From Antricoccus suffuscus (GTDB taxonomy: Bacteria > Actinomycetota > Actinomycetes > Mycobacteriales > Antricoccaceae): 45,940 nucleotides of DNA. Under the pieces are notes generated by a model. The model saw only the letters and a program-made list of their open reading frames with translations. It was not told the origin of the DNA and ran no database searches. The position numbers and the translations under genes are program-made. Position 1 is the first letter of the stretch. Each line of letters begins with the position of its first letter. The stretch spans positions 1 to 45,940 of the forward strand of contig NZ_PVUE01000026.1 of the NCBI RefSeq assembly GCF_003003235.1. The letters are read 5' to 3'. Of the stretch, positions 29,695-38,267 are shown one piece after another.

Positions 29695-30528
29695 GTGACC
29701 GATCGCGACAACCCCACCGGATCTGCGTCCGAAGAACCGGACGACGTCCCACGTGAGCCGTCGAAAGACGAGCTCGGTGACTCGGTCGTCTATCCAGCGG
29801 ACGCCGCCGAAGCCGAGGATGACGGGCCGCAGACGTTCGCGCCGAAGAAGTCGGCCTGGATCGCGCTCGCCGTACTCGCGCTGATCATGTTCACGATGAC
29901 CGGACTTGGGCTCTCGCAGAACTCCAAGGACTTGCAAAGTAGTTACGTCCCGGTCCAGGTCACGGTGACGGCGCAGGTGCTGAAAAAGGACAAGGTCGTC
30001 AACTACACCGACAGCGAGACCAAGAAGGCCGCGGACAAGTGGAAGTCGATGGGTACGACGATCACCCCGACTGCCGCGCAGATGGCCGAAGTGCTCAACG
30101 CATCGGTCGGTGACAAGAAGCAAGTCACCGAGAAGCAGGTTGCGGACTCGCTGAAGAAAAACAAGGTCACGCTCACGATCCCGACGATCAAGGAGCTCGA
30201 CAGCTCGATTCGTACCCAGACGATCATCTTCGGCATCGTCGGGCTGGCCGCGGCCGCGGCGGCGTACTTCTACCGGCAAGGCGCCAACTGGGCCCGCATG
30301 CTGGGCATGTTTGTCTCGGGCCTGGTCACCATCATGTTTGTGATGCAGGTGGTCAACGGTTCGCTGAGCATCATCGTGGTGGCGATTGTGCTGAGCGGCG
30401 GCGCGGCGTTCTTCTTCTTGATGAAAGGACGCCTCGTTGCGCCGGTGCCAATCGGCGGCGGTCGACCCGGCGGCGCCGGCGGCATCTTCGGCAGCCTGTT
30501 CCGGCCACGTCCGCCGCGAGGCGAGTGA
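29695..30528 (+). CDS. membrane protein of unknown function (277 aa)
   Basis: An acidic Asp/Glu-rich N-terminal 50 residues precede one transmembrane helix (about 55-75). A Lys/Thr-rich extracytoplasmic segment of about 100 residues follows, then three more helices (about 178-255) and a Gly/Pro/Arg-rich tail (GGGRPGGAGG). No family recognised. GTG 29695 has AAGGAG 8 bases upstream. The next gene (SDR) starts directly after its stop, so three genes appear co-translated. Confidence 0.78.
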   Translation: MTDRDNPTGSASEEPDDVPREPSKDELGDSVVYPADAAEAEDDGPQTFAPKKSAWIALAVLALIMFTMTGLGLSQNSKDLQSSYVPVQVTVTAQVLKKDKVVNYTDSETKKAADKWKSMGTTITPTAAQMAEVLNASVGDKKQVTEKQVADSLKKNKVTLTIPTIKELDSSIRTQTIIFGIVGLAAAAAAYFYRQGANWARMLGMFVSGLVTIMFVMQVVNGSLSIIVVAIVLSGGAAFFFLMKGRLVAPVPIGGGRPGGAGGIFGSLFRPRPPRGE

Positions 30529-31314
30529 GTGCCTCGCGCGCTGGTCACCGGAGCGTCGGCCGGACTCGGCGCGCAGTACGCCGAACAGCTCGCTAGGTCC
30601 GGCTATGACCTCATCCTTGTCGCGCGCGGCGAGGATCGTTTGCAGGCGTTGGCCGGCACCCTGACTGGTCGCTTTGGCGGGCGCTGCGACGTACTCCCGG
30701 CCGATCTGTCCACGCCTGAGGGCCTCGCGCTGGTAGAGGGGCGGGTCGCCAGTGACGACGAGCCGGTCGACCTGCTTGTCAATAACGCCGGGTTCGGCAC
30801 GAAGGGCGAATTTCTGGCCTCACCCGTCGAGAGCGAGCAGCAGATGCTCGATGTCAACGTGACCGCGCTCATGCGGCTGTGCCACGCGGCGCTACCCGGC
30901 ATGGTGCGGCGCGGGACGGGCGGAGTGATCAATGTTGCCTCGGTGGCCGCCTTCCTGCCGAGCGATACCGGCCCCGGGTACGCCGCCAGCAAGGCATACG
31001 TCGTGGCCTTCACCGACTCGCTGGCCGTGACCTTGCAAGGCACCGGCGTACACGTCAGCGTGGTCTGCCCGGGGTTTGTACGCACCGAGTTCCACGAGCG
31101 CATCGAGCAGGACGTCAGTTGGATTCCGCGCTGGGCGTGGCTTAAGGCACCGGAGGTGGTCGCGACCTCACTGCGCGATCATCGTGCCGGGCGCCATCGC
31201 AGCGTGCCGTCGGTCAAATACAAGTCCGTCGTGCAGGTACTCAGGGTGGTGCCGCGGGCTGCGCTGCGTCGAGTCTTGGTTAAGAGTCGGGCCCTGCAGC
31301 ACCGTCCGGACTGA
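30529..31314 (+). CDS. short-chain dehydrogenase/reductase (SDR, 261 aa)
   Basis: A classical SDR oxidoreductase. The nucleotide-binding motif TGASAGLG is at residues 7-14, NNAG at about 85-88, and the catalytic Ser (NVASVAAF), Tyr151 and Lys155 (YAASK) are all present. A C-terminal VKYKSVVQVLR segment suggests membrane association, as in actinobacterial acyl-lipid SDRs. The start GTG 30529 immediately follows the stop of the preceding membrane protein. The substrate is unknown. A role in lipid or carbonyl reduction is a guess. Confidence 0.9.
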   Translation: MPRALVTGASAGLGAQYAEQLARSGYDLILVARGEDRLQALAGTLTGRFGGRCDVLPADLSTPEGLALVEGRVASDDEPVDLLVNNAGFGTKGEFLASPVESEQQMLDVNVTALMRLCHAALPGMVRRGTGGVINVASVAAFLPSDTGPGYAASKAYVVAFTDSLAVTLQGTGVHVSVVCPGFVRTEFHERIEQDVSWIPRWAWLKAPEVVATSLRDHRAGRHRSVPSVKYKSVVQVLRVVPRAALRRVLVKSRALQHRPD

Positions 31315-31548
31315 AGACGCTGGGTGACCGAGCGCACCGCGAAAGAGCGGCCGTACGCCGAAAAGCTCTCAGTCGACGCACAGCCAAACCCTCATGTGGC
31401 TCATCGCACAGTGTGGTCTTGGTGGATAACCGGTGACGAGAGTGTCTCGAACTGGTTACGACGGGTAACGTCTTCCGAGTCTCACGGAGGTCTGTCGTTC
31501 GATCGGAACGACACCGCGAGACACGCCTAAACGCATCACCGATCGGAC
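31315..31548. other. upstream region of the NlpC/P60 gene
   Basis: No gene is supported here. A short open frame at 31324-31530 has no family signs. The stretch holds a CRP-like palindrome (31395-31410) and an inverted pair GTTAC-N5-GTAAC near 31456. It must contain the promoter of the riboswitch transcript. Confidence 0.5.
31395..31410. promoter_or_regulatory. CRP-like binding site, TGTG-N8-CACA
   Basis: TGTG at 31395-31398 and CACA at 31407-31410 form the actinobacterial CRP/cAMP-receptor palindrome. CRP and a c-di-AMP riboswitch are both reported to control the muralytic gene rpfA in Streptomyces, which makes the combination here credible. Confidence 0.5.
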
Positions 31549-31710
31549 AGCGCCAGCAATGGAGTCGTTTGAGGGGGAGCGTGCCGGGGACCCACAGTGG
31601 TATCCGGGGTGAATCGGCGTGTGGGCCCGTAGCGAATGCCGCGGGTGGACGCGTTGTAGGGCCGAATACTTCCCGGCCCGAACCCGACAGCTAACTCGGC
31701 AGGCGGAATA
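31549..31710 (+). ncRNA. c-di-AMP riboswitch (ydaO/yuaA class)
   Basis: A structured leader with the conserved blocks of the ydaO/yuaA riboswitch. In order they are GGGGACCCAC (31587-31596), GGGGTGAATC (about 31606-31615), TAGGG (31657-31661) and CCGACAGCTAACTCGGCAGG (31684-31703). CGCC at 31551-31554 and GGCG at 31702-31705 can close the P1 stem. It ends about 20 bases before the start of the NlpC/P60 gene, so its fold can affect the GGAGAG ribosome binding site or early elongation. In Actinobacteria this riboswitch usually sits before cell wall hydrolases, and c-di-AMP turns them off. Limits are approximate. Confidence 0.88.
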
Positions 31711-31732
31711 GGAAGAATGGAGAGCCGCCTGT

Positions 31733-32767
31733 ATGGCGCCCTCGAAGAGAAATGCCGTCGTTTGCACGATGGCCACAGTTGTTGCATCACTCGGACTAGG
31801 CCTGCTCCCATCCGCCGCGCACGCCGACCCGGCGACCAGTAGCGAGACCTCCAGCTCCGTGCAGGCCCAGGTCATCAAGATGCAGGGCGACCTCGCCAAC
31901 GCCAACGAGAAGTACCTCGATGCCAAGATCGAGCTCGACAAGCAGACCGCGGCCGCGGCCGCGGCGCAGACGCAGTTCGACGCGGCGAAGGCCGACGTCG
32001 ATGCCGCGAAGGTGCAGGTTGCGGCGATAGGTGCGACGTCGTACAAGACTTCCAATGCGCAGAGCCTGCAGGCCATCCTGACTAGCTCCTCGCCACAGGA
32101 CCTCATCGATCAGCTCGGCACGCTCGACACGATCTCCGCCTACAACGCCCAGACGCTGGCGAAGTACGCGAAGGCCCAGAAGTCCGCCGCCGCAAACAAG
32201 ACCGCTATCGACGGCGCCAAGGCCGCCGCTGCGGCCGCCGAGAAGCAGATCAGCGATAAAAAGGCCTACTACGAGGCTGAACTGCCGACGTTGCAAGCCA
32301 AGCTCGCGACGCTGACCGCCGCGCAGCAGGTTCAGGTCGACCAGGCCTCGGGCCAGACTCAGGGAGCCAGCGCGCCCAAGGCCGTCACCGCTCCGGCCGC
32401 CGCGCCGACTGCCGCTCCGGCCGCGTCCGGCTCGGCCGCACAGGTTGTCACCACCGCGATGGCGCAGCAGGGCAAGCCGTACGTCTTCGGTGCTGCGGGC
32501 CCCGGCTCGTTCGACTGCTCGGGTCTGACGATGTACGCATACGCTTCCATCGGTATCAGCCTGCCGCATTCGTCGGGCGCTCAGCGTGGCTACGGTACGC
32601 CGGTCTCGCTGTCCGCACTCGCACCCGGTGACCTGGTCTTCGCGCCAGGGCACGTCGCGATCTACATCGGTAACGGCACCGTCGTGCACGCCCCCACCCC
32701 GGGCTCACCGGTCCGGACGATGCCTATGAAGTACATGAACTTCGATGCGGCACGCCGACTGGTCTAG
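31733..32767 (+). CDS. secreted NlpC/P60 peptidoglycan hydrolase (344 aa, RipA-like)
   Basis: A secreted cell-wall endopeptidase that likely cuts D-iGlu-mDAP bonds. The signal peptide ends about residue 32 (AAHA/DP). A long coiled-coil region (35-210) resembles the PcsB/RipA regulatory helices, then an Ala/Pro linker, and the NlpC/P60 domain from about 233. The triad fits Cys262 (FDCSGL), His307 (GHVAIYIG) and His319 (VVHAP). ATG 31733 follows GGAGAG at 10 bases. Expression is probably set by the c-di-AMP riboswitch and CRP site upstream, linking wall growth to second messengers. Confidence 0.93.
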   Translation: MAPSKRNAVVCTMATVVASLGLGLLPSAAHADPATSSETSSSVQAQVIKMQGDLANANEKYLDAKIELDKQTAAAAAAQTQFDAAKADVDAAKVQVAAIGATSYKTSNAQSLQAILTSSSPQDLIDQLGTLDTISAYNAQTLAKYAKAQKSAAANKTAIDGAKAAAAAAEKQISDKKAYYEAELPTLQAKLATLTAAQQVQVDQASGQTQGASAPKAVTAPAAAPTAAPAASGSAAQVVTTAMAQQGKPYVFGAAGPGSFDCSGLTMYAYASIGISLPHSSGAQRGYGTPVSLSALAPGDLVFAPGHVAIYIGNGTVVHAPTPGSPVRTMPMKYMNFDAARRLV

Positions 32768-32786
32768 CCACGTAGCACGGAACGAA

Positions 32787-32825
32787 AAGGAACGGATGCT
32801 GGTCATAGACCAGCATCCGTTCCTT
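32787..32825 (+). terminator. strong Rho-independent terminator after the NlpC/P60 gene
   Basis: A perfect 18-bp stem (32787-32804 with 32808-32825), a 3-base loop, and ATTTTCG after it. This is the clearest terminator in the window. Confidence 0.9.
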
Positions 32826-32854
32826 ATTTTCGTCGCACCGAGAGAGTCCGATTC

Positions 32855-33577
32855 ATGATTTTCGCCCTCGTCCCGCCCGATCACGGCGCCGCAATCCCTG
32901 CTTTAGCTGACTCGAGTTCGGCCGCTGGGATGATCGGCTCGATTCTCGTGATCGCCGTGGTTGTGCTCATCATTGTCGGCGGATACTTCGCGCAGAAGAA
33001 GCGCGCCGAACAGCTCATGCGCTTTGCCCAGGCAAAAGGGCTCACCTACGAGAAGCGCAACGATGCGTGGGCCAACATGGACTGGGGCTATCCGTTCGGC
33101 GCAGGCCGTGCTCAGAAGGCTCGGCACGTGATGACCGGTCACCTCAACGGCCGGCCGGTCGTGACGTTCGCGCACGAATACACGACCGGGTCTGGCGATG
33201 ACCGTCGGACGGTGCACACGATGGTGACCGCGATCCAGATCCCGCGAGCCTTCCCCAAGCTCGAGGTCGGGCTCGAGGGCATCACCGGACGGTTCGCGCG
33301 CAAGCTCGGGTTCAAAGACATCGAGCTGGAGAGCGAGGCGTTTAACCGGAAATACAAGATCCAGTGCGATAATCGGAAGTTCGCGTACGACGTACTGCAT
33401 CCCCGCTTTATGGAGTGGATGACCGCTATCGACTCCAACGGTTTTACGATCGCAGGACCGTACGTCGTCATCCACCGGACGGGCCGTCTCAAGGAGCAGG
33501 AAATCGACGCCAATTTCGCCTACATCTCCGCGGTCATCGAGCACATGCCCGGTTTCGTCTGGGCCAACGCGCGTTGA
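32855..33577 (+). CDS. membrane-anchored protein of unknown function (240 aa)
   Basis: One N-terminal transmembrane helix at about 26-46 is followed by a cytoplasmic-looking basic domain of about 190 residues. The fold of the soluble part (LNGRPVVTFAHEYTTGSG, then PKLEVGLEG) resembles the DUF3137-like group of small membrane proteins. This is not certain. GAGAGAG lies upstream of ATG 32855. Its stop overlaps the next TTG start (TTGA), so it is co-translated with a fasciclin lipoprotein. Confidence 0.75.
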   Translation: MIFALVPPDHGAAIPALADSSSAAGMIGSILVIAVVVLIIVGGYFAQKKRAEQLMRFAQAKGLTYEKRNDAWANMDWGYPFGAGRAQKARHVMTGHLNGRPVVTFAHEYTTGSGDDRRTVHTMVTAIQIPRAFPKLEVGLEGITGRFARKLGFKDIELESEAFNRKYKIQCDNRKFAYDVLHPRFMEWMTAIDSNGFTIAGPYVVIHRTGRLKEQEIDANFAYISAVIEHMPGFVWANAR

Positions 33578-34221
33578 GCCGAGCCCGCCGTCCCGCTGCG
33601 TCTCGTGGCTTCGCCGCACTCGCCGCACTCGCCGCGATCGCCATCACCCTCGGCCTGAGCGCATGTTCCGGTGTGAAGCCCCTTGACTCCTCGAACCCGA
33701 TCGCCAGCAAGTCGAGTTCTGCGTCGCCGCCACCTCAGGCGGCGAGCGGGCCAGGATGCGCGACCGATGCCGGGACTCCTGAACAACTTGCCGCCATGGG
33801 CGACCTGATGCTGAGCGAGGCTGTCGCGAAGTTTCCGGGTACGACGAAGTTTTCCGCGTACCTCAAGCTCAACACGTCGCTGCGCGCGTCGTTGGACAAG
33901 GCGGGAAAGTACGCGATCTTCATCCCGGACGATGCGGCGTTCGCCAAGCTCACTCCTGAGCAGCTTGCCACGCTCGATTCCGACGCGACGCTGCGTGATT
34001 CGATGCTCACATACATGATCACCGCTGTCCCGGTTGATCCCGCGAGTCTCAAGGACGCGCAGCAGGTGCCGACGGTCAACGGCACCTCCTCACCGCTCAC
34101 GTTGACCAAGAGCGATACCGGGCTTCGGCTCAATGCGGCAGCGACCGTCGTGTGCGGCGCGATTACAACCGCCCGCGCGACGATCTACCTCACCGACACC
34201 GTGCTCTTCCCGCCGGCCTAA
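33574..34221 (+). CDS. fasciclin-domain lipoprotein (215 aa)
   Basis: A surface lipoprotein with lipobox LSAC (Cys about residue 30), a Ser/Pro linker and one FAS1 domain (about 60-215). The FAS1 core shows AIFIPDDAAFAKLTPEQL and a later YMITAVPVD strand, as in mycobacterial MPT70/MPT83. FAS1 domains mediate adhesion or carry heme/lipid in some species. The start is TTG 33574, overlapping the previous stop by four bases. Translation is likely coupled because no separate ribosome binding site is visible. Confidence 0.9.
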   Translation: MSRARRPAASRGFAALAALAAIAITLGLSACSGVKPLDSSNPIASKSSSASPPPQAASGPGCATDAGTPEQLAAMGDLMLSEAVAKFPGTTKFSAYLKLNTSLRASLDKAGKYAIFIPDDAAFAKLTPEQLATLDSDATLRDSMLTYMITAVPVDPASLKDAQQVPTVNGTSSPLTLTKSDTGLRLNAAATVVCGAITTARATIYLTDTVLFPPA

Positions 34222-34335
34222 CCCGCGGCGACAGGACACGCGAACCACATACCTGCAGGTTGAGGCTCGGTAACGATCGGTCAGGATGACCCCGTTGGGG
34301 TGTTACGACGGTGTGCGGTGCCTTAAGTTTTGGCA

Positions 34336-36507
34336 ATGCATTCTCCCCCGACTGCCGAGCAAGATCCCCCCGAAACAGAAAACGACACCAACCAGACGGT
34401 CGCCCAGGCCCGGCCGGATGTCGATGCGCTCATCGCGGAGTACGACGAGGAGCGTCCCCAACGCCAGCTCACCGCGAAACTCAACAAGGTCATTGTCGCG
34501 CTGACATTCGCGGTCTCGCTGTTTGTGCTTTACCAAGTTTTCTACCCGCAGAGTAAGGGCAATCAGTACTTCCTCATCATCTTCCTGGCGCTGATCCTGC
34601 CGTTCGTCTTCGTCTGCTACCGGACCGGCTCGCGCAAACCGTCGACCACAAAGGCGCGCAAGAATGACAACCCCTCGGTCCTCGACTGGACCCTGGCCGT
34701 GGTCTCGTTCATCGTCTGCATCTATCCCGTGCTGCCGATTTCAATCGGCAAAGGCGGGGGAGGATTCGACGCGTTCTTGGACAGGCAAGGGCTGCTGACG
34801 CCGCTCGACATCGTCATGGGCACGCTGTTGACGCTGCTGATTCTCGAGGCCGTACGCCGCACCACCGGGATGATCATGCCGTTGGTGTGTATCGCGTTCT
34901 TCGCCTACGCCTACTACGGCGGATTGATGCCGCAGACGTGGGCAATCAGCCACGCCGGGGTCGATTTCGATCAGATCATCAACGGCTTTTACAACGATGC
35001 GTCGGGTTTCTACGGCACCCCGCTCGATGTGTGCGCGACGTACATCGTGCTTTTTACGATCTACGGCGCAGTTCTCGACGCCACGGGCGCCGGTCGGTTC
35101 TTCATCGACGTCAGCTTCGCCGCGTTCCGCAGGTCCAAGACCGCTCCCGGCCGGACCGTGACGCTGTCCGGCTTTCTGCTGGGCACGGTCTCCGGCTCCG
35201 GTACGGCGACCGCGGTCAGCCTCGGTGCGGTCGCATGGCCGATCCTGAAGCGGGCCGGCTACCCGAAGGAAGCCGCGGGCGGGCTGCTCGCCGCAGCGGG
35301 CATCGGCGCGATCCTGTCGCCGCCGACGCTGGGCGCGGCCGCGTTCATCATCGCGGAGTTTCTGCAGACGTCGTACCTCACGGTGCTGTTGTGGGCGACC
35401 ATCCCGACGATCTTGTACTACGTCGGCATCATCCTCGCCGTCGAGATCGATGCCCGGAAGTTCGGCGCGAAGTCGGTCGACCTGCCTGAGCGCAGCGCGC
35501 TGAAGCTGATCGGCCGCTTCGGCTACCACTTCTTGTCGCTGATTGTGATCGTCGTGTTCCTCGCGTTGGATATCCCGCCGTTCAAGGCGGTTGTTTACGC
35601 GAGCGTTGTCGCGGCGGCGTTTGGCCTGATCGAACGGCTCATCTCGCGCGGAGACCCGCTTGACCCAGACTTCGCCAAACCGGAGGAGACCGGCGTACCG
35701 GCCCCCGAACGGGCCAGCGCGAGCGCGGCATTAGTGGCGTACCTAGGCGACCTCTACCACGCGTTATCCAGTGGAATCCGCTCCGTGCTTCCGGTCGCGG
35801 CCGTGTGTGCCGCGGCCGGCATCATCACGTCGGTCATCGCGAAGACCGGCCTTGGCCTGACCCTCGGCAATATTCTGGTCAAGGCCGCGAAGGGGATCAC
35901 CGAGGACCCGACCGGGGTACTCATCCTGACCGCGATCTTCGCGGCCGTCGCGGTGACGATACTCGGGCTGGCGGTCCCGGTCACCGCGTCTTTCATCATC
36001 TCCTGGGTCATCTTCGGGCCGGCGCTACAGACGCTGGGCGTCAGCGGTCCGGAGACGGCGATGTTCATCTTCTACTACGCGGTCCTGTCCGAGGTGTCGC
36101 CGCCTACAGCCCTGGCCGCGGTCGCGTCGTCGGCGATTACCGGAGGAAACGCGATCAAGACAATGTGGCAGACGTGGAAATACACGCTGCCTGCATTCCT
36201 CGCGCCATTAGCCTTCGTCATCACCGACAACGGCTCGCACCTGCTGATGCAAGGCAACTTCATCAGCATCGTCTGGACCACGGCCGTGTCGATCATCGCC
36301 GTCGCCGCGCTCGCCGCCATCACCGGCGGCTGGATCTTCGACGCAGCGACCTGGTACGAACGGCTGCTGTGCGTGCCCGGCGCGCTTCTACTGCTCTACC
36401 TGCAGCCACTGTCGATCGGGATCGGCATGGCGTTCCTCGTCGTCGCCGTCGCGCTCAACTTCATCCGCACGAAGACGAATACATCTGGCTTGGAGGCCAC
36501 TCTATGA
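34336..36507 (+). CDS. TRAP transporter fused permease (4TM-12TM, TAXI type)
   Basis: A 723-residue fused permease of a TRAP transporter. An N-terminal disordered acidic stretch of about 50 residues is followed by the DctQ-like small module and the DctM-like large module with about 16 or more helices in total. Conserved turns include SGSGTATAVSLGAVAWP and AAGIGAILSPPTLGAAAFIIAEF, the DctM/TAXI signature. TRAP systems import organic acids using Na+ or H+ gradients. The next gene (ATGA overlap) is the matching TAXI binding protein. ATG 34336 has no ribosome binding site. A TTG 6 bases upstream is the alternative. Substrate unknown. Confidence 0.93.
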   Translation: MHSPPTAEQDPPETENDTNQTVAQARPDVDALIAEYDEERPQRQLTAKLNKVIVALTFAVSLFVLYQVFYPQSKGNQYFLIIFLALILPFVFVCYRTGSRKPSTTKARKNDNPSVLDWTLAVVSFIVCIYPVLPISIGKGGGGFDAFLDRQGLLTPLDIVMGTLLTLLILEAVRRTTGMIMPLVCIAFFAYAYYGGLMPQTWAISHAGVDFDQIINGFYNDASGFYGTPLDVCATYIVLFTIYGAVLDATGAGRFFIDVSFAAFRRSKTAPGRTVTLSGFLLGTVSGSGTATAVSLGAVAWPILKRAGYPKEAAGGLLAAAGIGAILSPPTLGAAAFIIAEFLQTSYLTVLLWATIPTILYYVGIILAVEIDARKFGAKSVDLPERSALKLIGRFGYHFLSLIVIVVFLALDIPPFKAVVYASVVAAAFGLIERLISRGDPLDPDFAKPEETGVPAPERASASAALVAYLGDLYHALSSGIRSVLPVAAVCAAAGIITSVIAKTGLGLTLGNILVKAAKGITEDPTGVLILTAIFAAVAVTILGLAVPVTASFIISWVIFGPALQTLGVSGPETAMFIFYYAVLSEVSPPTALAAVASSAITGGNAIKTMWQTWKYTLPAFLAPLAFVITDNGSHLLMQGNFISIVWTTAVSIIAVAALAAITGGWIFDAATWYERLLCVPGALLLLYLQPLSIGIGMAFLVVAVALNFIRTKTNTSGLEATL

Positions 36508-37550
36508 AATCCCTACACAAATCTATGAATCCCCTACGCAAGCGCCGTACGGTTGCGGCGCTTGCCCTTGTCGCCGCATGTGGTCTCACGCTTAGCGCAT
36601 GTGGTGGCAAGCAAGAAGCGAAAGAGTCCGCCAAGAAGGCCGACGGATCGGTCACCTGCGACTTCACGCAGGCGCAGTACACGATCGCGACCGGCAACTC
36701 GACCGGCGTCTACTACGTCATGGGCGGCGGCATCGCCAACCTGATCAACGACAACTCCGGCGGCAAGGTCAAGGCCACCGCGGCCGAGACGGGCGCGTCG
36801 GTGCAGAACATCCAGCAACTGGGTACCAAGCAGTTCGATATCGCGTTCTCCCTGGCCGACACGGCGGCCGATGCGGTCAATGGCAAGGGCGCCTTCGAAG
36901 GCCAAAAGCAGGACATCCAGTCGCTCGGACGGATCTACGCCAATTACACGCAGGTCGTCGTACGCAAGGACGCCGGCATCAAATCCGTTGCGGACATGAA
37001 GGGCAAGACGATCTCGACCGGCTCGCCGAAGTCCGGTACGGAGGTCATCGCGACCAGACTGATCGAGGCGGCTGGTCTCAACATCGACTCCGACCTCAAC
37101 GCCCAGCGGCTCGATCTGGGCAAGACCGTCGACTCGATGAAAGACGGCTCGATCGACGGGTTCGTCTGGTCCGGCGGGCTGCCGACGCCGGCGCTGACCG
37201 ACCTGTTTACGTCGAAGAAGGATGAGGTCGAGTTCCTTGACATCACGCCGTTGCTGCCGAAACTGAAGAAGGTCAATGACGTCTACGACCAGGGCACGAT
37301 CCCGGCCGACACCTACGGCCTGGCCAGCGACGTCAAGACCGTCGTCGTACCCAATGTGCTGGTGGTCCGCGGCGACTTCGCCGACAACAACGCGTGCGCG
37401 ATTACTAAGCTGATCATGGAGAAGAAATCGGACTTGGCTAAAGTTCACCCCGCGGCTAACGAGTTCGACCCCAAGACCGCAACGAAAACCGGCCCGATCG
37501 AGCTCAACGCGGGTTCGAAGCAAGCGCTGGAAGACCTCTCAGGGAAGTAG
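36504..37550 (+). CDS. TAXI-family TRAP substrate-binding lipoprotein (348 aa)
   Basis: The extracytoplasmic solute receptor for the permease encoded just upstream. A signal with lipobox LSAC (Cys about 33) is followed by the TAXI family domain, starting with the IATGNSTGVYYVMGGGIANLI motif. Later blocks include SVADMKGKTISTGSPKSGTE and the SIDGFVWSGGLPTPALTDL loop. It starts with ATG 36504 (GGAGG 7 bases earlier), overlapping the permease stop by four bases. Glutamate or dicarboxylates are bound by some family members. The ligand here is not known. pyrE follows after 5 bases. Confidence 0.93.
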   Translation: MKSLHKSMNPLRKRRTVAALALVAACGLTLSACGGKQEAKESAKKADGSVTCDFTQAQYTIATGNSTGVYYVMGGGIANLINDNSGGKVKATAAETGASVQNIQQLGTKQFDIAFSLADTAADAVNGKGAFEGQKQDIQSLGRIYANYTQVVVRKDAGIKSVADMKGKTISTGSPKSGTEVIATRLIEAAGLNIDSDLNAQRLDLGKTVDSMKDGSIDGFVWSGGLPTPALTDLFTSKKDEVEFLDITPLLPKLKKVNDVYDQGTIPADTYGLASDVKTVVVPNVLVVRGDFADNNACAITKLIMEKKSDLAKVHPAANEFDPKTATKTGPIELNAGSKQALEDLSGK

Positions 37551-37555
37551 TAGCT

Positions 37556-38092
37556 ATGACCGATCGTGCCCGGCTCCTCGAACTCGTCAACCAGATCGCG
37601 GTGGTCCGTGGCGACGTGACCCTGTCGAGTGGGCAGAAGGCCGATCGATATGTCGATCTACGGCGGATCACCCTCCACCACGAGGGTGGTCCGCTGGTAG
37701 GCCGCGTCATGCTCGAGGTCACCAAACACCTCGATTTCGACGTAGTCGGCGGACTCACGCTCGGTGCCGACCCGGTGGCCACCGCAATGATGCACGCCGC
37801 GGCCGCGCAGGGGCGTGCCCTCGACGCGTGCGTCGTACGCAAGGAAAAGAAGGCGCACGGGATGCAGCGCCAGATCGAGGGCCCCGGCGTAGAAGGACGC
37901 AAAGTACTCGCGGTAGATGACACCTCGACGACCGGCAACTCGGTGCTGCAGGCCGTCGATGCCCTCCGGGAGGCTGGCGCGGACGTCGTCGGCGTCGGCC
38001 TGATCGTCGACCGCGGCGCGCATGAGTCGATCGAGATGACCGGACTCGGCCTCAGCGCGGTGTTCCGTCTCGAAGAGCTCGACATCGGCTAG
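37556..38092 (+). CDS. pyrE: orotate phosphoribosyltransferase
   Basis: Step five of pyrimidine synthesis: orotate plus PRPP gives OMP and PPi. The 178-residue length fits the actinobacterial enzyme. The PRPP-binding motif VLAVDDTSTTGNS is at about 116-128, and the flexible loop with RKEKKAHG lies before it. It starts 5 bases after the TAXI protein, with AGGGA upstream, so the transporter and pyrE may be one transcript. This raises the idea of orotate or dihydroorotate uptake but does not prove it. Active-site residues look complete. Confidence 0.96.
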   Translation: MTDRARLLELVNQIAVVRGDVTLSSGQKADRYVDLRRITLHHEGGPLVGRVMLEVTKHLDFDVVGGLTLGADPVATAMMHAAAAQGRALDACVVRKEKKAHGMQRQIEGPGVEGRKVLAVDDTSTTGNSVLQAVDALREAGADVVGVGLIVDRGAHESIEMTGLGLSAVFRLEELDIG

Positions 38093-38267
38093 GACGTCTT
38101 TTGTTACCGCTGGAACCGTTCGTTGTGCGGCGGCGACTAACTGCGTGGGATACCGTTGATCTCGACACGCGTGCGCGTCGAAATCTGAAGTCCCGATTTG
38201 ACTGACACTGATCAATTGACCTGACTGCCTGCGGACGTTCTGCGGGGACAGGTGCGAGGAGCCCTTA

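Noticed and set aside
31324-31530. Possible 68-codon gene upstream of the riboswitch
   Set aside because: No ribosome binding site, no recognisable protein features, and it overlaps the CRP-like site and promoter region.
34278-34310. Small hairpin ACCCC-GTT-GGGGT before the TRAP permease
   Set aside because: Only 5 bp, no T-tract, so not reported as a terminator.
35805-36503. In-frame extension upstream of the TAXI protein
   Set aside because: Out of frame with the permease that clearly encodes helices here; the lipoprotein signal starts at 36504.
38160-38190. Near-palindrome TCGACACGCG/TGCGCGTCGA between pyrE and lemA
   Set aside because: Imperfect and in GC-rich sequence where such matches are frequent.
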